This document shows, one piece after another, positions 17,821 through 26,371 of a DNA stretch of 48,419 nucleotides (position 1 is its first letter; the number at the start of each line of letters is the position of its first letter). The stretch is from Terriglobia bacterium (GTDB lineage Bacteria; Acidobacteriota; Terriglobia; Terriglobales; Acidobacteriaceae), in NCBI GenBank assembly GCA_020073015.1, contig JAIQFZ010000034.1, positions 1 to 48,419 on the forward strand. The letters are read 5' to 3'. Below the pieces are notes generated by a model. The model ran no database searches. It was not told where the DNA came from and saw only the letters and a program-made list of their open reading frames with translations. Both the position numbers and the translations under genes were made by a program.

Positions 17821-17853
17821 GATCGGTACTCTTGGCTGCCAAGGGAGGCCACA

Positions 17854-18261
17854 ATGAGCCAGTTGTCCGCGCCCTCAGTTCGACCAGACTGGCCGTGGCC
17901 GGATTCGCTCGATGCGTTGCAGGCGGCGCCCGCGCACCACGAACTCTTTCTGGAGAACGATCGTGTACGTGTGATTCATACCCATATTCCCGCCGGCGAC
18001 ACTGTTCCGCTTCACACTCATCGATGGCCGGGTGTTGCCTATCTGCTGAGTTCGAGCGATTTCATCCGGCGGGATCAGCAGGGAAATGTCCTGTTGGATA
18101 GCCGTCATGCGGGCACTCCGCCAAGTGCTCCCGCGGTCCAATGGTTGGAGCCGCTGCCGCCACACACGGTGGAGAATGTGGGACATTCCGAGATCAGTAT
18201 CCTGATCGTGGAGCTCAAGGGCCCGCAATCCGGCGTGGGCCTTCCAGCGGGTCAATCCTAA
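17854..18261 (+). CDS. Single-domain cupin protein
   Basis: 135 aa with one conserved beta-barrel cupin. Motif 1 reads GDTVPLHTHRWPGVAYLL (His-x-His present, but the usual Glu is absent), motif 2 LPPHTVENVG supplies a third His. With three His the metal site is possible. Cupins of this size range from isomerases to dioxygenases and quercetinase-like proteins; nothing points to one. GGGAGG lies before the ATG. Last gene before the carboxylase operon, but a separate operator-bearing region follows. Confidence 0.75.
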   Translation: MSQLSAPSVRPDWPWPDSLDALQAAPAHHELFLENDRVRVIHTHIPAGDTVPLHTHRWPGVAYLLSSSDFIRRDQQGNVLLDSRHAGTPPSAPAVQWLEPLPPHTVENVGHSEISILIVELKGPQSGVGLPAGQS

Positions 18262-18314
18262 GGCACTGTTAAACAAGGGACGGGCGAGGTATCAGTGAAA
18301 TTTGTTTGCAAATT

Positions 18315-18333
18315 AGAACGGACGTTCGCTAGA
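18315..18333 (+). promoter_or_regulatory. TetR-type operator, site 1 (carboxylase operon)
   Basis: AGAACGGACGTTCGCTAGA contains the inverted repeat GAACG-N2-CGTTC and matches the sites at 35314 and 41436 over AACGNACGTTCGCTNGA. It lies 60-80 bp before the CoA ligase start at 18394, in the 132-bp gap after the cupin gene. Confidence 0.7.
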
Positions 18334-18393
18334 GTACTGCGCACAGCGGAAGAGACGTACACCTAAAAGGTAAGACGAGTAGGGGTGGGGGCA

Positions 18394-19731
18394 ATGCGGG
18401 GTCACGACTACCTGGACCGAGAGATCGAAACAGCCACCTTGAAGGCGATCCAGAAACTCCAGGAAGCCGAACTGGCGCGTCAGCTCGACTACTTGTTTTC
18501 GCGCTCGCTTTTTTATCAGGACAAGTTTCGTAGCGCGGGAGTTCGGCGCAAGGACTTTCGGAAGCTTGGTGACCTGGCGCGCTTTCCATTCACCAGCAAA
18601 CAAGAGCTGCGCGAAAGCCAGACCGCACATCCGCCTTTGGGACGCCACATCGCCGCGGATTGGCGCAATGTGATTCGGGTGCATAGCTCGACCGGCACCA
18701 CCGGGAAGCCCAGTTTTGTCGGAATCACCCGCCGCGACGCGCGCATGTGGACAAGGCTCACCGCCAGATCGTTCTACACCCAGGGTTGCAGGAAGACCGA
18801 CACCGTGGTCCACGCAGCGGGCCTTACTCTGTTCGTTGCCGGTCTGACATCGAAGGATGCGATTGAATCCATCGGGGCTGTGTTCGTCCCGCTGGGCACA
18901 GGTGCGTCGGAGAAGGCGCTGACCATGATTCCCTTCCTGGGCGCGAATGCCATGCACTGTACTCCGTCCTATGCGTCCTACTTCGCCGACTATGTGCGGC
19001 GGGAAGCCGCGATCGAGCCACGAGAACTTGGGTTGAAGAAGTTGTTCTGCGGTGCGGAGCCCGGCGCAGGAATTCCCGCGGTGCGTACCAAGCTGCAAGA
19101 AGATTTCGGCGCGCGGGTCACGGAAGGGCTCGGCAATGCCGACATGGCGCCGATTATCTTCAGCGAATGTCCGGAACAAGCCGGCATGCATTTCAATGGG
19201 CCCGACTTTGTAGTTGCGGAAGTGATCGACCCCGACACAGAAGAGAGTCTGCCAATCGAAGCCGGAGTAACCGGCGAGTTGGTGTACACCAGCCTGCAGA
19301 GAGAATGCGTGCCCCTGTTGCGGTTTCGCACGCGCGACCGGGTCACAGTGCTGGGAACCTCGTGCCCTTGTGGACGCACCGGCTTCCGACTGCGATGCGT
19401 CGGTCGCACCGACGACATGCTCATTGTCTTGGGCGTGAATGTGTTTCCCTCTGCGGTCCGCGACGTAGTCTCCGGTTTCCATCCTCGGACGACGGGGGAG
19501 ATTCAGATTCTGCTGGAAGGGCCCGGACCCAAGGTGGTTCCGCCGCTCAGAGTAGTGGCAGAGTGCTCAGGTCCCCCTTCGGCTAACGACGAACTGAAGG
19601 ATGAGATCGAGAGAAAAATTCGAGCCACACTGGTCGTGCCGGCGAGCGTGGAACTCGTGCCCGCAGGGACACTGCCGCGCTACGAGATGAAAGGCCAATT
19701 GGTAAGGCAGCTTTCTCGAGACAAAGTGTGA
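18394..19731 (+). CDS. Phenylacetate-CoA-ligase-family (PaaK-like) CoA ligase
   Basis: 445 aa from ATG 18394 with AGGGG about 8 bases upstream (a GTG at 18385 is an alternative). AMP-forming ligase of the PaaK group: short form without the usual long C-terminal domain, P-loop HSSTGTTGKPSFVGIT (about residues 92-107), GAEPGAG, GLGNADMAP, a zinc-like CPCG (SCPCGRTGFR), and GRTDDMLIVLGVNVFPSAV. It heads the acetophenone-carboxylase-like operon, so the natural guess is activation of the carboxylation product (an aroylacetate) to its CoA thioester. A TetR operator is at 18315. The next gene begins 30 bp after the stop. Confidence 0.88.
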   Translation: MRGHDYLDREIETATLKAIQKLQEAELARQLDYLFSRSLFYQDKFRSAGVRRKDFRKLGDLARFPFTSKQELRESQTAHPPLGRHIAADWRNVIRVHSSTGTTGKPSFVGITRRDARMWTRLTARSFYTQGCRKTDTVVHAAGLTLFVAGLTSKDAIESIGAVFVPLGTGASEKALTMIPFLGANAMHCTPSYASYFADYVRREAAIEPRELGLKKLFCGAEPGAGIPAVRTKLQEDFGARVTEGLGNADMAPIIFSECPEQAGMHFNGPDFVVAEVIDPDTEESLPIEAGVTGELVYTSLQRECVPLLRFRTRDRVTVLGTSCPCGRTGFRLRCVGRTDDMLIVLGVNVFPSAVRDVVSGFHPRTTGEIQILLEGPGPKVVPPLRVVAECSGPPSANDELKDEIERKIRATLVVPASVELVPAGTLPRYEMKGQLVRQLSRDKV

Positions 19732-19761
19732 GTCCATTGCACCGGTAGGTTGGAAAGATTC

Positions 19762-21747
19762 ATGTATAGCGTTGACATCGACGTAGGCGGAACCTTGACC
19801 GACGGCCTCTTCAGCGACGGTCATCGAACGGTGTGCACGAAGGTGGATTCCACTCCCCATGATCTGACCGTGTGTTTGTTTGACTGCCTGTCGCAAGGAG
19901 CCGCCCAGCTGGGTTTCTCCGATCTCGGAAGCTTGCTGGAGAAGATGGAACTGCTCCGGTGGTCGACCACGATCACTTCCAACGTGCTGGCGGAGTTGCG
20001 CGGCCCCAAGCTCGGTTTGCTGGTAAGCCAGGGACACGAGAAGGATCTGTATGGTAGCGATGACAGCAGCGTCCTTCTCAACAAACTGGTCGACGAAAAA
20101 AACGTCATCGGAATTGATGGGGTACACGACCCTGCGGTTCTGAACGCGGTGCGGTTGTTGCTTGAAAACGGGGTTCGCCGCATTTGCATCAGTTTGAAAG
20201 GGGCGCTGCAGGATCCGGAAGGGGAGCAACGGATCAAGCGGATCATCGACGAACAGTATCCGGACCACTACCTGGGATCGGTGCCGGTGCTTACCGGGAG
20301 CGACGTCTGCCAGAACACGGATGACACCACGCGCACGTACTACGCGGTAATCAACGCCTACCTTCACAGTGCGCTGGCGGCGACGCTGTTCAAAGCCGAA
20401 GACGAGTTGCGGTATACGCAGGGATATTCGCGGGCCTTTCTCATCAGTCACATCAATGGCGGCGTGGCCGGAGTTTCGAAGACACGCGCGATCGACACGC
20501 TGGAGTCCGGACCTGTGCTGGGGATTTACGGCGCTGCGTATCTGGCCAAGACGTACGGTGTGAAGCGCGTCCTCGCCATGGACGTCGGCGGGACCACGGC
20601 AAAGTTGGGCGTTATCCGCGACGGGGAACCGCTGCATACCCAGCAGAGCGATCTGTTTGGGATTCCCGTGCGAGTCAACCTGCCCTTCCTGCGTTCCATT
20701 GCACTCGGTGGTGGCAGCGTGGTCACGGTGAAGGATAACGGCGTGCGGCTCGGTCCGGAGAGTATGGGTTCGTTTCCGGGACCGGTTTGCTACGCGCTCG
20801 GCGGTGACAAGGCGACTCTGACCGACGCCTTCGTGACCGCCGGTTTGATTGATCCGGAGTATTTTCTCGGAGGCAACAAGCACCTGGATTTGGCGGCTGC
20901 CCGTGAAGCCATTGAAAGCCAGGTGGCGCGTCCACAGGGAACGTTCGTAGAAGACGCCTGCTGTGCTGTGATTGACGGCGCATACGACATGGTTGCCGGC
21001 ATGATTGTGAAGGCCAGCCAGGAACTCCAGCAAGACCTCTCGGATCACGTCCTGTTTGCCTACGGCGGAAACGGCGGGCTGTTTGCCTGCGGGGTTGCGC
21101 AACGGGCCGGGATTCGGACGACCTATCTCTTCGACCTGGGTCCGGTGTTCAGCGCGTTTGGATCGTCGGTGTCGGACATCTGCCACGTCTACGAGCGCTC
21201 GTTCCATCTTTTGCTGCGCGATGGTGCGGAAGTAGCGCCGCTCAACCAGGTCCTGGAAGAAATGCGCAACCAGGGCATGCGCGACCTGTTGGGCGAGGGG
21301 ATTACTCCCGAGAATACGGAGTGCTTCGTGGAACTGGAAGTGTCGCGGGCCGGCGATACGACGCTTTGCGTAAAGTGCCCGCAGGTCCGCTTCGACAATG
21401 GCGCGGAACTACGGAGTGTTCTTACGCCCGATTTTCCCCGCGGGGACGCCACGGTGGAGTTGGTGCGCATGCGAGTAAAGAAAGGAATCTCAAAACCGGC
21501 TCTCGTGATGAAGGAAAAAGGGGACCACGATCCGAGCGGCGCGCAACTCGGCATGCGCAGAGTGATGATGCAGGGAGGCGGCCAGCAAGAAGCCGCCCTC
21601 TACCGGTGGGAGTTGTTACGACCAGGGAACGTCGTGCCAGGAGGATCGATTCTCGAATCTGCAAATAGCACCTACCTGGTTCCGCCGGGGTGGAATCTGG
21701 AGATGGATCATTACGGTAACGCACTGATCCGACGCGGCACGAGTTAG
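19762..21747 (+). CDS. Acetophenone carboxylase-like subunit, HyuA family (ApcA position)
   Basis: 661 aa (about 72 kDa) from ATG 19762 (MYSVDIDVGGTLTD), with GGAAAG about 8 bases upstream. Hydantoinase/oxoprolinase A fold: two ATP-phosphate loops, DIDVGGT at residues 5-11 and AMDVGGTTAKLG around 272, plus TTITSN, GGVAGVSKTRAI and SIALGGGSVV. In acetophenone carboxylase this type of subunit helps phosphorylate the enol or bicarbonate at the cost of ATP, joining CO2 to the methyl ketone to give benzoylacetate. The size and first position match the 70-kDa subunit of the known complex. It differs clearly from the second HyuA gene at 22175, so the two are distinct subunits, not a duplication in place. 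Confidence 0.87.
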   Translation: MYSVDIDVGGTLTDGLFSDGHRTVCTKVDSTPHDLTVCLFDCLSQGAAQLGFSDLGSLLEKMELLRWSTTITSNVLAELRGPKLGLLVSQGHEKDLYGSDDSSVLLNKLVDEKNVIGIDGVHDPAVLNAVRLLLENGVRRICISLKGALQDPEGEQRIKRIIDEQYPDHYLGSVPVLTGSDVCQNTDDTTRTYYAVINAYLHSALAATLFKAEDELRYTQGYSRAFLISHINGGVAGVSKTRAIDTLESGPVLGIYGAAYLAKTYGVKRVLAMDVGGTTAKLGVIRDGEPLHTQQSDLFGIPVRVNLPFLRSIALGGGSVVTVKDNGVRLGPESMGSFPGPVCYALGGDKATLTDAFVTAGLIDPEYFLGGNKHLDLAAAREAIESQVARPQGTFVEDACCAVIDGAYDMVAGMIVKASQELQQDLSDHVLFAYGGNGGLFACGVAQRAGIRTTYLFDLGPVFSAFGSSVSDICHVYERSFHLLLRDGAEVAPLNQVLEEMRNQGMRDLLGEGITPENTECFVELEVSRAGDTTLCVKCPQVRFDNGAELRSVLTPDFPRGDATVELVRMRVKKGISKPALVMKEKGDHDPSGAQLGMRRVMMQGGGQQEAALYRWELLRPGNVVPGGSILESANSTYLVPPGWNLEMDHYGNALIRRGTS

Positions 21748-21791
21748 ACACTTGGCAGTTGATGGATAGGCGAGTTGGAGACATAGGTTTT

Positions 21792-22178
21792 ATGACCACA
21801 ACAGGCGATCGGCGCCTTCGGATTACTGAGTATCTCGATCTGGATCTGGACGGGGAGATTTGGCTCTGCAACCGCTGCAACCGAGTTCTGGGCCCGGCGC
21901 GCGAGAACTACAAGAGGGGGCTTTTGCTGTACGACCGCGACCCACGCGAAGTGCACCCCCCGATTGTCGAGGGCAATTTCAGTTTCGCTCCCGATCCTTT
22001 GTGGGTGCGAATCGTCGAATTCTACTGTCCCGGATGCGGCACGCAGATTGAAACCGAGTACCTGCCGCCCGGGCACCCGATTACTCGCGACATCGAGATC
22101 GATCTCGATGCCCTCAAAAAGCGGCTGGAGAGCGGAGAACTCATCCTGAAGAACCAACGTCTCGAGGCGGCGCCATGA
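21792..22178 (+). CDS. Acetophenone/acetone carboxylase gamma-like zinc subunit (ApcB position)
   Basis: 128 aa from ATG 21792 (MTTTGDRRLRITEYLD); alternatives are TTG 21759 and ATG 21762. Two zinc knuckles, CNRC at residues 26-29 and CPGC at 79-82, with YLDLDLDGEIWLC in front, match the small gamma subunit of ketone carboxylases (acetone carboxylase gamma family). About 15 kDa, the same as the second subunit of acetophenone carboxylase. The gene overlaps the next by four bases (ATGA, 22175-22178), which couples their translation. Presence of this subunit is what separates a ketone carboxylase from ordinary hydantoinases, which lack it. Confidence 0.85.
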   Translation: MTTTGDRRLRITEYLDLDLDGEIWLCNRCNRVLGPARENYKRGLLLYDRDPREVHPPIVEGNFSFAPDPLWVRIVEFYCPGCGTQIETEYLPPGHPITRDIEIDLDALKKRLESGELILKNQRLEAAP

Positions 22179-24292
22179 ATTCGATCGACATAGACGTGGG
22201 CGGAACCTTCACGGACATGGTGTTGAACTACGAGGGACACACCGTCATTCGTAAGGTTCCGACCACACCCTACGATCTCTCCGTCTGCTTCTCGAATGTG
22301 ATCGAGGAAGGCGCGAAAGCTCTAGACCTACGCATGGAGTCCCTGCTGCCGGCGGTGGATATGATCCGCTACTCGACCACCATTGCGCTGAACCGGCTGC
22401 TGGAAAGAAAAGGTCCGCGTCTGGGATTGATCACGACCGAAGGACATGAGGACACGACGCTGCTCGGCCGGGGCGCGCAATGGATCGACGGGACGCGCGT
22501 GCAGGAGCGGCGCAATCTCAGCATTCAGCACAAACCCGACCCGCTTATTCCGCGCGACATGATCGTGGGAGTGAAGGAACGCGTGGATTCCGGTGGACAC
22601 GTGATCCGCCCGCTGGATGAAAACGACGTACGGGAAAAGGTCCGGTATCTTGTCGGCCGGGGCGCGCGGGCCTTCGTGGTCTCGCTGCTCTGGGGATTCC
22701 TGAATCCTCTCCACGAGCGGAAAGTTAAAGACATCATTCGCAGTGAGTATAAGGAATTCCATATCGGGTACATGCCGGTCGTGCTCGCCGGTCAAGTGTC
22801 GGGAAAGCTAGGCGAGTACGAGCGCACCATGGCTGCGATTCTCGATGCTTACCTGCAGCGCTCCATGCAAATCGAACTCTCCACCTGCTGGGACAAGTTG
22901 CGGGACCGCGGCTACAAACGCTCTTTGTCGATGATCCAGAGTTCCGGTGGCATCGCCGAGGTCTTCAAGACTGCCGCCAGTCGGACCTTCAACAGCGGTC
23001 CGGTTTCCGGCCTGATGGGGGCCCACCACGTAGCCAAGTCGCTGGGCGTCCACAACGTGGTGATGGCCGATATGGGCGGTACCAGCTTTGACGTTGGCCT
23101 CGTCGTCAAAGACAGCGTACGCAGCTATGACTTTCGCCCCATCATCGACCGCTGGATGGTCGGCATCACGATGATCAAGACGCTGTCGATCGGCGCAGGC
23201 GGCGGGTCGATCGCGTCGCTGAACAAGTTGCTCAAGAACCAGTTGCAGGTGGGCCCGCGGAGCGCGGGATCCATGCCGGGGCCGGTGTGTTTCAACCGGG
23301 GTGGCACCGAGCCCACCGTGACGGATGCGGACGTGGTGTTGGGCTACATCAATCCGGCTTACTACTACGGAGGAAAGCTCGCTCTCAACGCGGCTAAAGC
23401 GGCGCAATCGATCCGCGACAAGATCGCCAAGCCGCTCGGGCTGAGTGTGGAAGAGGCCGCAGCCATCATTCGCAAGATTGTGGATGAAAACATGTCGTCC
23501 GCCATCATGAAAGAAGTGCACTTGCGGGGCTACAGCCCGGAGGAGTTCATTCTGTTCGCCGCTGGTGGCGCCGGCCCCACGCATGTGGAGGGCTTCCGAG
23601 CGGATATTCCGAAGGCGGTCATTTTTCCGTTCTCGCCGGTGTTTTGTGCCTGGGGATCGTCGACGATGGACATCATGCACGTGTACGAACACTCGAAGAA
23701 GCTCACGTTGATGGAGCCCGGCACTCATCAACTCACAAATGAATTCGACGCGTTCAATAACGCCGTCTCTCTGCTGATAGAGAATGCAAAAAGGGATCTG
23801 GCAGGAGAAGGCTTGGATCCGGCGTCGGCGAACTTCGTTCTGGAATTGGACATGCTGTATGGAGGTCAGTTCCACGTGAAGCGGACGTTGTCGCCTTTAC
23901 TTTTTGTCCGGGGGCAAGAAGACATTCGGGCCATCTGCGACGCCTTCGCCAAGGAATTCAGCGAAGCATTTAGTCCATTCGTAGTAAATCCTGACGGCGG
24001 CGTTTTCTTAGACACCTTCGTTCTGAAAGCGATTGTTCCGGCCCAGAAGGTGATCTTGCAGACGCTCCCGCTCGAAGGCCATAGCCCTGAGGCCGCTGCC
24101 AAGGGCACGCGCATGGTGTACTGGCCCGACAAGAAAGATTTCTGCATCACGGGGATTTATTCCTTCGAGAAGCTGCGGCCCGGCAATTTGATCTACGGAC
24201 CAGCCGTGGTGGAAGGGGAGTACACCACGCTGGTGGTTCCGGAGCCACTGCGGTTCTCTATCGATCAGCACGGCCTGGGAATTCTGGAGTGA
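22175..24292 (+). CDS. Acetophenone carboxylase-like subunit, HyuA family (ApcC position)
   Basis: 705 aa (about 78 kDa). Same fold as the 19762 product: MNSIDIDVGGTFTDM at the N terminus, STTIALNRLLERKGPRLGLIT, GKLGEYERTMAAILDAYL, QSSGGIAEV, MADMGGTSFDVG as second phosphate loop, and a C-terminal beta-rich part (RPGNLIYGPAVVEGEYTTLVVP). Predicted ATPase subunit of the carboxylase complex. It begins in an ATGA overlap with the gamma gene and ends 13 bp before the HyuB gene, so all are one transcript. Third position in the operon, the place of the 87-kDa subunit in the characterised acetophenone carboxylase, although this protein is somewhat smaller. Confidence 0.88.
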   Translation: MNSIDIDVGGTFTDMVLNYEGHTVIRKVPTTPYDLSVCFSNVIEEGAKALDLRMESLLPAVDMIRYSTTIALNRLLERKGPRLGLITTEGHEDTTLLGRGAQWIDGTRVQERRNLSIQHKPDPLIPRDMIVGVKERVDSGGHVIRPLDENDVREKVRYLVGRGARAFVVSLLWGFLNPLHERKVKDIIRSEYKEFHIGYMPVVLAGQVSGKLGEYERTMAAILDAYLQRSMQIELSTCWDKLRDRGYKRSLSMIQSSGGIAEVFKTAASRTFNSGPVSGLMGAHHVAKSLGVHNVVMADMGGTSFDVGLVVKDSVRSYDFRPIIDRWMVGITMIKTLSIGAGGGSIASLNKLLKNQLQVGPRSAGSMPGPVCFNRGGTEPTVTDADVVLGYINPAYYYGGKLALNAAKAAQSIRDKIAKPLGLSVEEAAAIIRKIVDENMSSAIMKEVHLRGYSPEEFILFAAGGAGPTHVEGFRADIPKAVIFPFSPVFCAWGSSTMDIMHVYEHSKKLTLMEPGTHQLTNEFDAFNNAVSLLIENAKRDLAGEGLDPASANFVLELDMLYGGQFHVKRTLSPLLFVRGQEDIRAICDAFAKEFSEAFSPFVVNPDGGVFLDTFVLKAIVPAQKVILQTLPLEGHSPEAAAKGTRMVYWPDKKDFCITGIYSFEKLRPGNLIYGPAVVEGEYTTLVVPEPLRFSIDQHGLGILE

Positions 24293-24305
24293 CGAAGCAG
24301 GAACT

Positions 24306-26363
24306 ATGCCCATACCAACCTTGGCGGAAAAGCTGCAGTGGCTGAAGCCGGCGCCGGCTACCGACTACGAGAAGGAATGTGTCCAGACGATCAAGCACGG
24401 CAGCTATGAGATCGGCGTGCAGATCACCAACGACATTCTCGACGAGGCCATGGAAGTGTTCGTCCGCTCCTCGCGCAGCTATTTTGGCGTCTCTGGCGAT
24501 TCGATGGTGGCCATCTTTACGGCCGGAGGAGACCTGATCAATGGCTCGTGTGGCACCTATCTCCACGCCATCATTCAGCCCATCATCATCAAGTTCATTT
24601 TGAAGTACTACCAGGAGAACCCCGGCATCCGCGACGGAGACATTTTCTACACCAACGACGCGCTCTACGGCGGAATCCACAATCCGGATCAGGTCGCGAT
24701 TATGCCCGTGTTCCACGAGGGCAGGCTGATTGCCTGGGCGACCGCCGCTCTGCATACGACCGAGACAGGCGCTGTCGAACCGGGAGGCATGCCCGTCAGT
24801 GCCAAGTCACGGTTCGAAGAGGGATTAAATATGCCGCCGATCAAGATCGGCGAGAACTTCCACTTGCGCAATGATTTCCTGGAGTTCTATTCGGTGTACG
24901 GCCTGCGCGCGCCCGCCATGTTCATTTCTGATTTGCGGGCACGCTGCACAACTGCCGACCGCGTACGCGTTCGCCTGCTCGAGCAAGTTGAGAAGAGAGG
25001 AGTCGAGTTCATCGTTGGCCTGATGCGCAAGATGCTCGACGTAGCCGAGGCGGGCGCATTCCAGAAGGTCAAGGCTCTTCCCGACGGCAAGTTTCGCAGC
25101 GTCGTATTCAACGATGCCATCGGTTGGACACCGGCCTTGGTCCGCGCCTGCTTCCTCACGCTCACGAAGTCGGGCGACCGACTGACGTTCGACTTTGAGG
25201 GCACCTCGCCCGAGAATCCCTCGTCCTATAACGTCCACACGCAGGCGGTCGTGGGACACATTGCCAATTTCATGTACGAGTACTTCTTCCACGATTTGCC
25301 CATTTGTAGCTCCACGTTCGCGCCGATCGATTTTGTTTTCCCGGAAGGCATCATTCTCAACCCCGACAAGCTGGCGGCAACCAGCTGCTGTGTGTACATC
25401 GGAATGCAAACGCGCTGCGCAACTCACAACTGCTTCGCCAAGATGATGTACGCGACGAATCTCTGGACCCAGGTAGCATCGGCGCCCGGAAGCCAGCACA
25501 CGGCGCAAATCTGCGCTGGCCATTCCCAGTGGAATCTGGCCGTCTCCGATGTGCTCTCGTTCTCGCTCAACACACAGGGGCAAGGCGGCCGCGCCGCCGA
25601 TGACGGGATGGATGCTTATGGATTCGCCTGGTGCGCCTTCGGACGCGCTCCGGATTGCGAACAGGTGGAAGGAGAACTGCCCATCACCGTCAACTTGTCC
25701 CAGCACTGGAAGGATTCCTCCGGTCCCGGCCTCCATCGCGGCGGCTCGGGCGCTGTCCAGCAATGGATGATTCATAAAGTGCCGAACATGCTGTCTCTGT
25801 GTATGGGTAACGGCAGCAAAGTACCGCTCGGCCAGCCCTTGTTCGGTGGGTATGCTTCAGCGCCGATCCCAGGTATCAGCGTACGCAAAACCGATATGCT
25901 CGCGCGCATGCGAGAAGGCGATCCGGAATTGACCTTGGACCATCGTGAGCTTCTGGAAGACCGATCCACTCATGGGGATTGGACGTTTGAACTGATCGCG
26001 CGTACTCCGAAGATGTACAGCGAGGGTGACCTGCTCTTCGGCTTCAGCGGAGGCGGACCAGGCTATGGCGATCCGCTGGAGCGGGCGCCGGAGAGTGTGG
26101 TAGTGGACTTGAAGAAGAGGATCATCTCCGAGTGGACGGCAAAAAATGTGTACCGCGTAGCCTTCGATACCGAGCGGGGCAAGGTAGACAACGCACAAAC
26201 GAATGAACTGCGGGCGGCGGAGCGCAAGGCACGTCTGGCGCGCGGAAAGCCCTATGACGCCTTTGTGGCGGACTGGAGTAAGCAATCCCCGCCGCAGGAA
26301 ATTCTGCAGTATTACGGGTCCTGGCCGGATGCCAAACCGACGGGACCGGTCTTCCGGCCTTAG
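24306..26363 (+). CDS. Acetophenone carboxylase-like subunit, HyuB family (ApcD position)
   Basis: 685 aa (about 76 kDa), hydantoinase B/oxoprolinase family. Visible family blocks: FVRSSRSYFGVSGDSMVAIF, GDIFYTNDALYGGIHNPDQ (usually GD...NDP..GG.H..D), GGMPVSAKSRFEEGL, SDLRARCTTADRV, FDFEGTSPENPSSYN, GPGLHRGGSGAVQQW and FGFSGGGPGYGDPLERAPE. In ketone carboxylases this is the subunit where the ketone enolate is thought to react. Subunit mass and fourth place fit the 75-kDa component. Its TAG stop overlaps the AGGAG ribosome site of the next gene, so the five genes are tightly linked. Confidence 0.88.
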   Translation: MPIPTLAEKLQWLKPAPATDYEKECVQTIKHGSYEIGVQITNDILDEAMEVFVRSSRSYFGVSGDSMVAIFTAGGDLINGSCGTYLHAIIQPIIIKFILKYYQENPGIRDGDIFYTNDALYGGIHNPDQVAIMPVFHEGRLIAWATAALHTTETGAVEPGGMPVSAKSRFEEGLNMPPIKIGENFHLRNDFLEFYSVYGLRAPAMFISDLRARCTTADRVRVRLLEQVEKRGVEFIVGLMRKMLDVAEAGAFQKVKALPDGKFRSVVFNDAIGWTPALVRACFLTLTKSGDRLTFDFEGTSPENPSSYNVHTQAVVGHIANFMYEYFFHDLPICSSTFAPIDFVFPEGIILNPDKLAATSCCVYIGMQTRCATHNCFAKMMYATNLWTQVASAPGSQHTAQICAGHSQWNLAVSDVLSFSLNTQGQGGRAADDGMDAYGFAWCAFGRAPDCEQVEGELPITVNLSQHWKDSSGPGLHRGGSGAVQQWMIHKVPNMLSLCMGNGSKVPLGQPLFGGYASAPIPGISVRKTDMLARMREGDPELTLDHRELLEDRSTHGDWTFELIARTPKMYSEGDLLFGFSGGGPGYGDPLERAPESVVVDLKKRIISEWTAKNVYRVAFDTERGKVDNAQTNELRAAERKARLARGKPYDAFVADWSKQSPPQEILQYYGSWPDAKPTGPVFRP

Positions 26364-26371
26364 GAGAACGG

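Noticed and set aside
17854-18261. Cupin as a ring-cleaving dioxygenase completing the pathway
   Set aside because: Motif 1 lacks the usual Glu and nothing else marks a dioxygenase family; no ring-cleavage enzyme can be claimed in this window.
20936-20950. GAACGTTCGTAG inside the HyuA gene as a TetR site
   Set aside because: Lacks the AACG-N-ACGTTCGCT pattern and is intragenic.
19567-21207. 546-codon minus-strand frame
   Set aside because: Antisense to the HyuA-like gene with clear family motifs; Arg/His-rich translation without domains.
22808-23875. 355-codon minus-strand frame
   Set aside because: Antisense shadow of the second HyuA-like gene.
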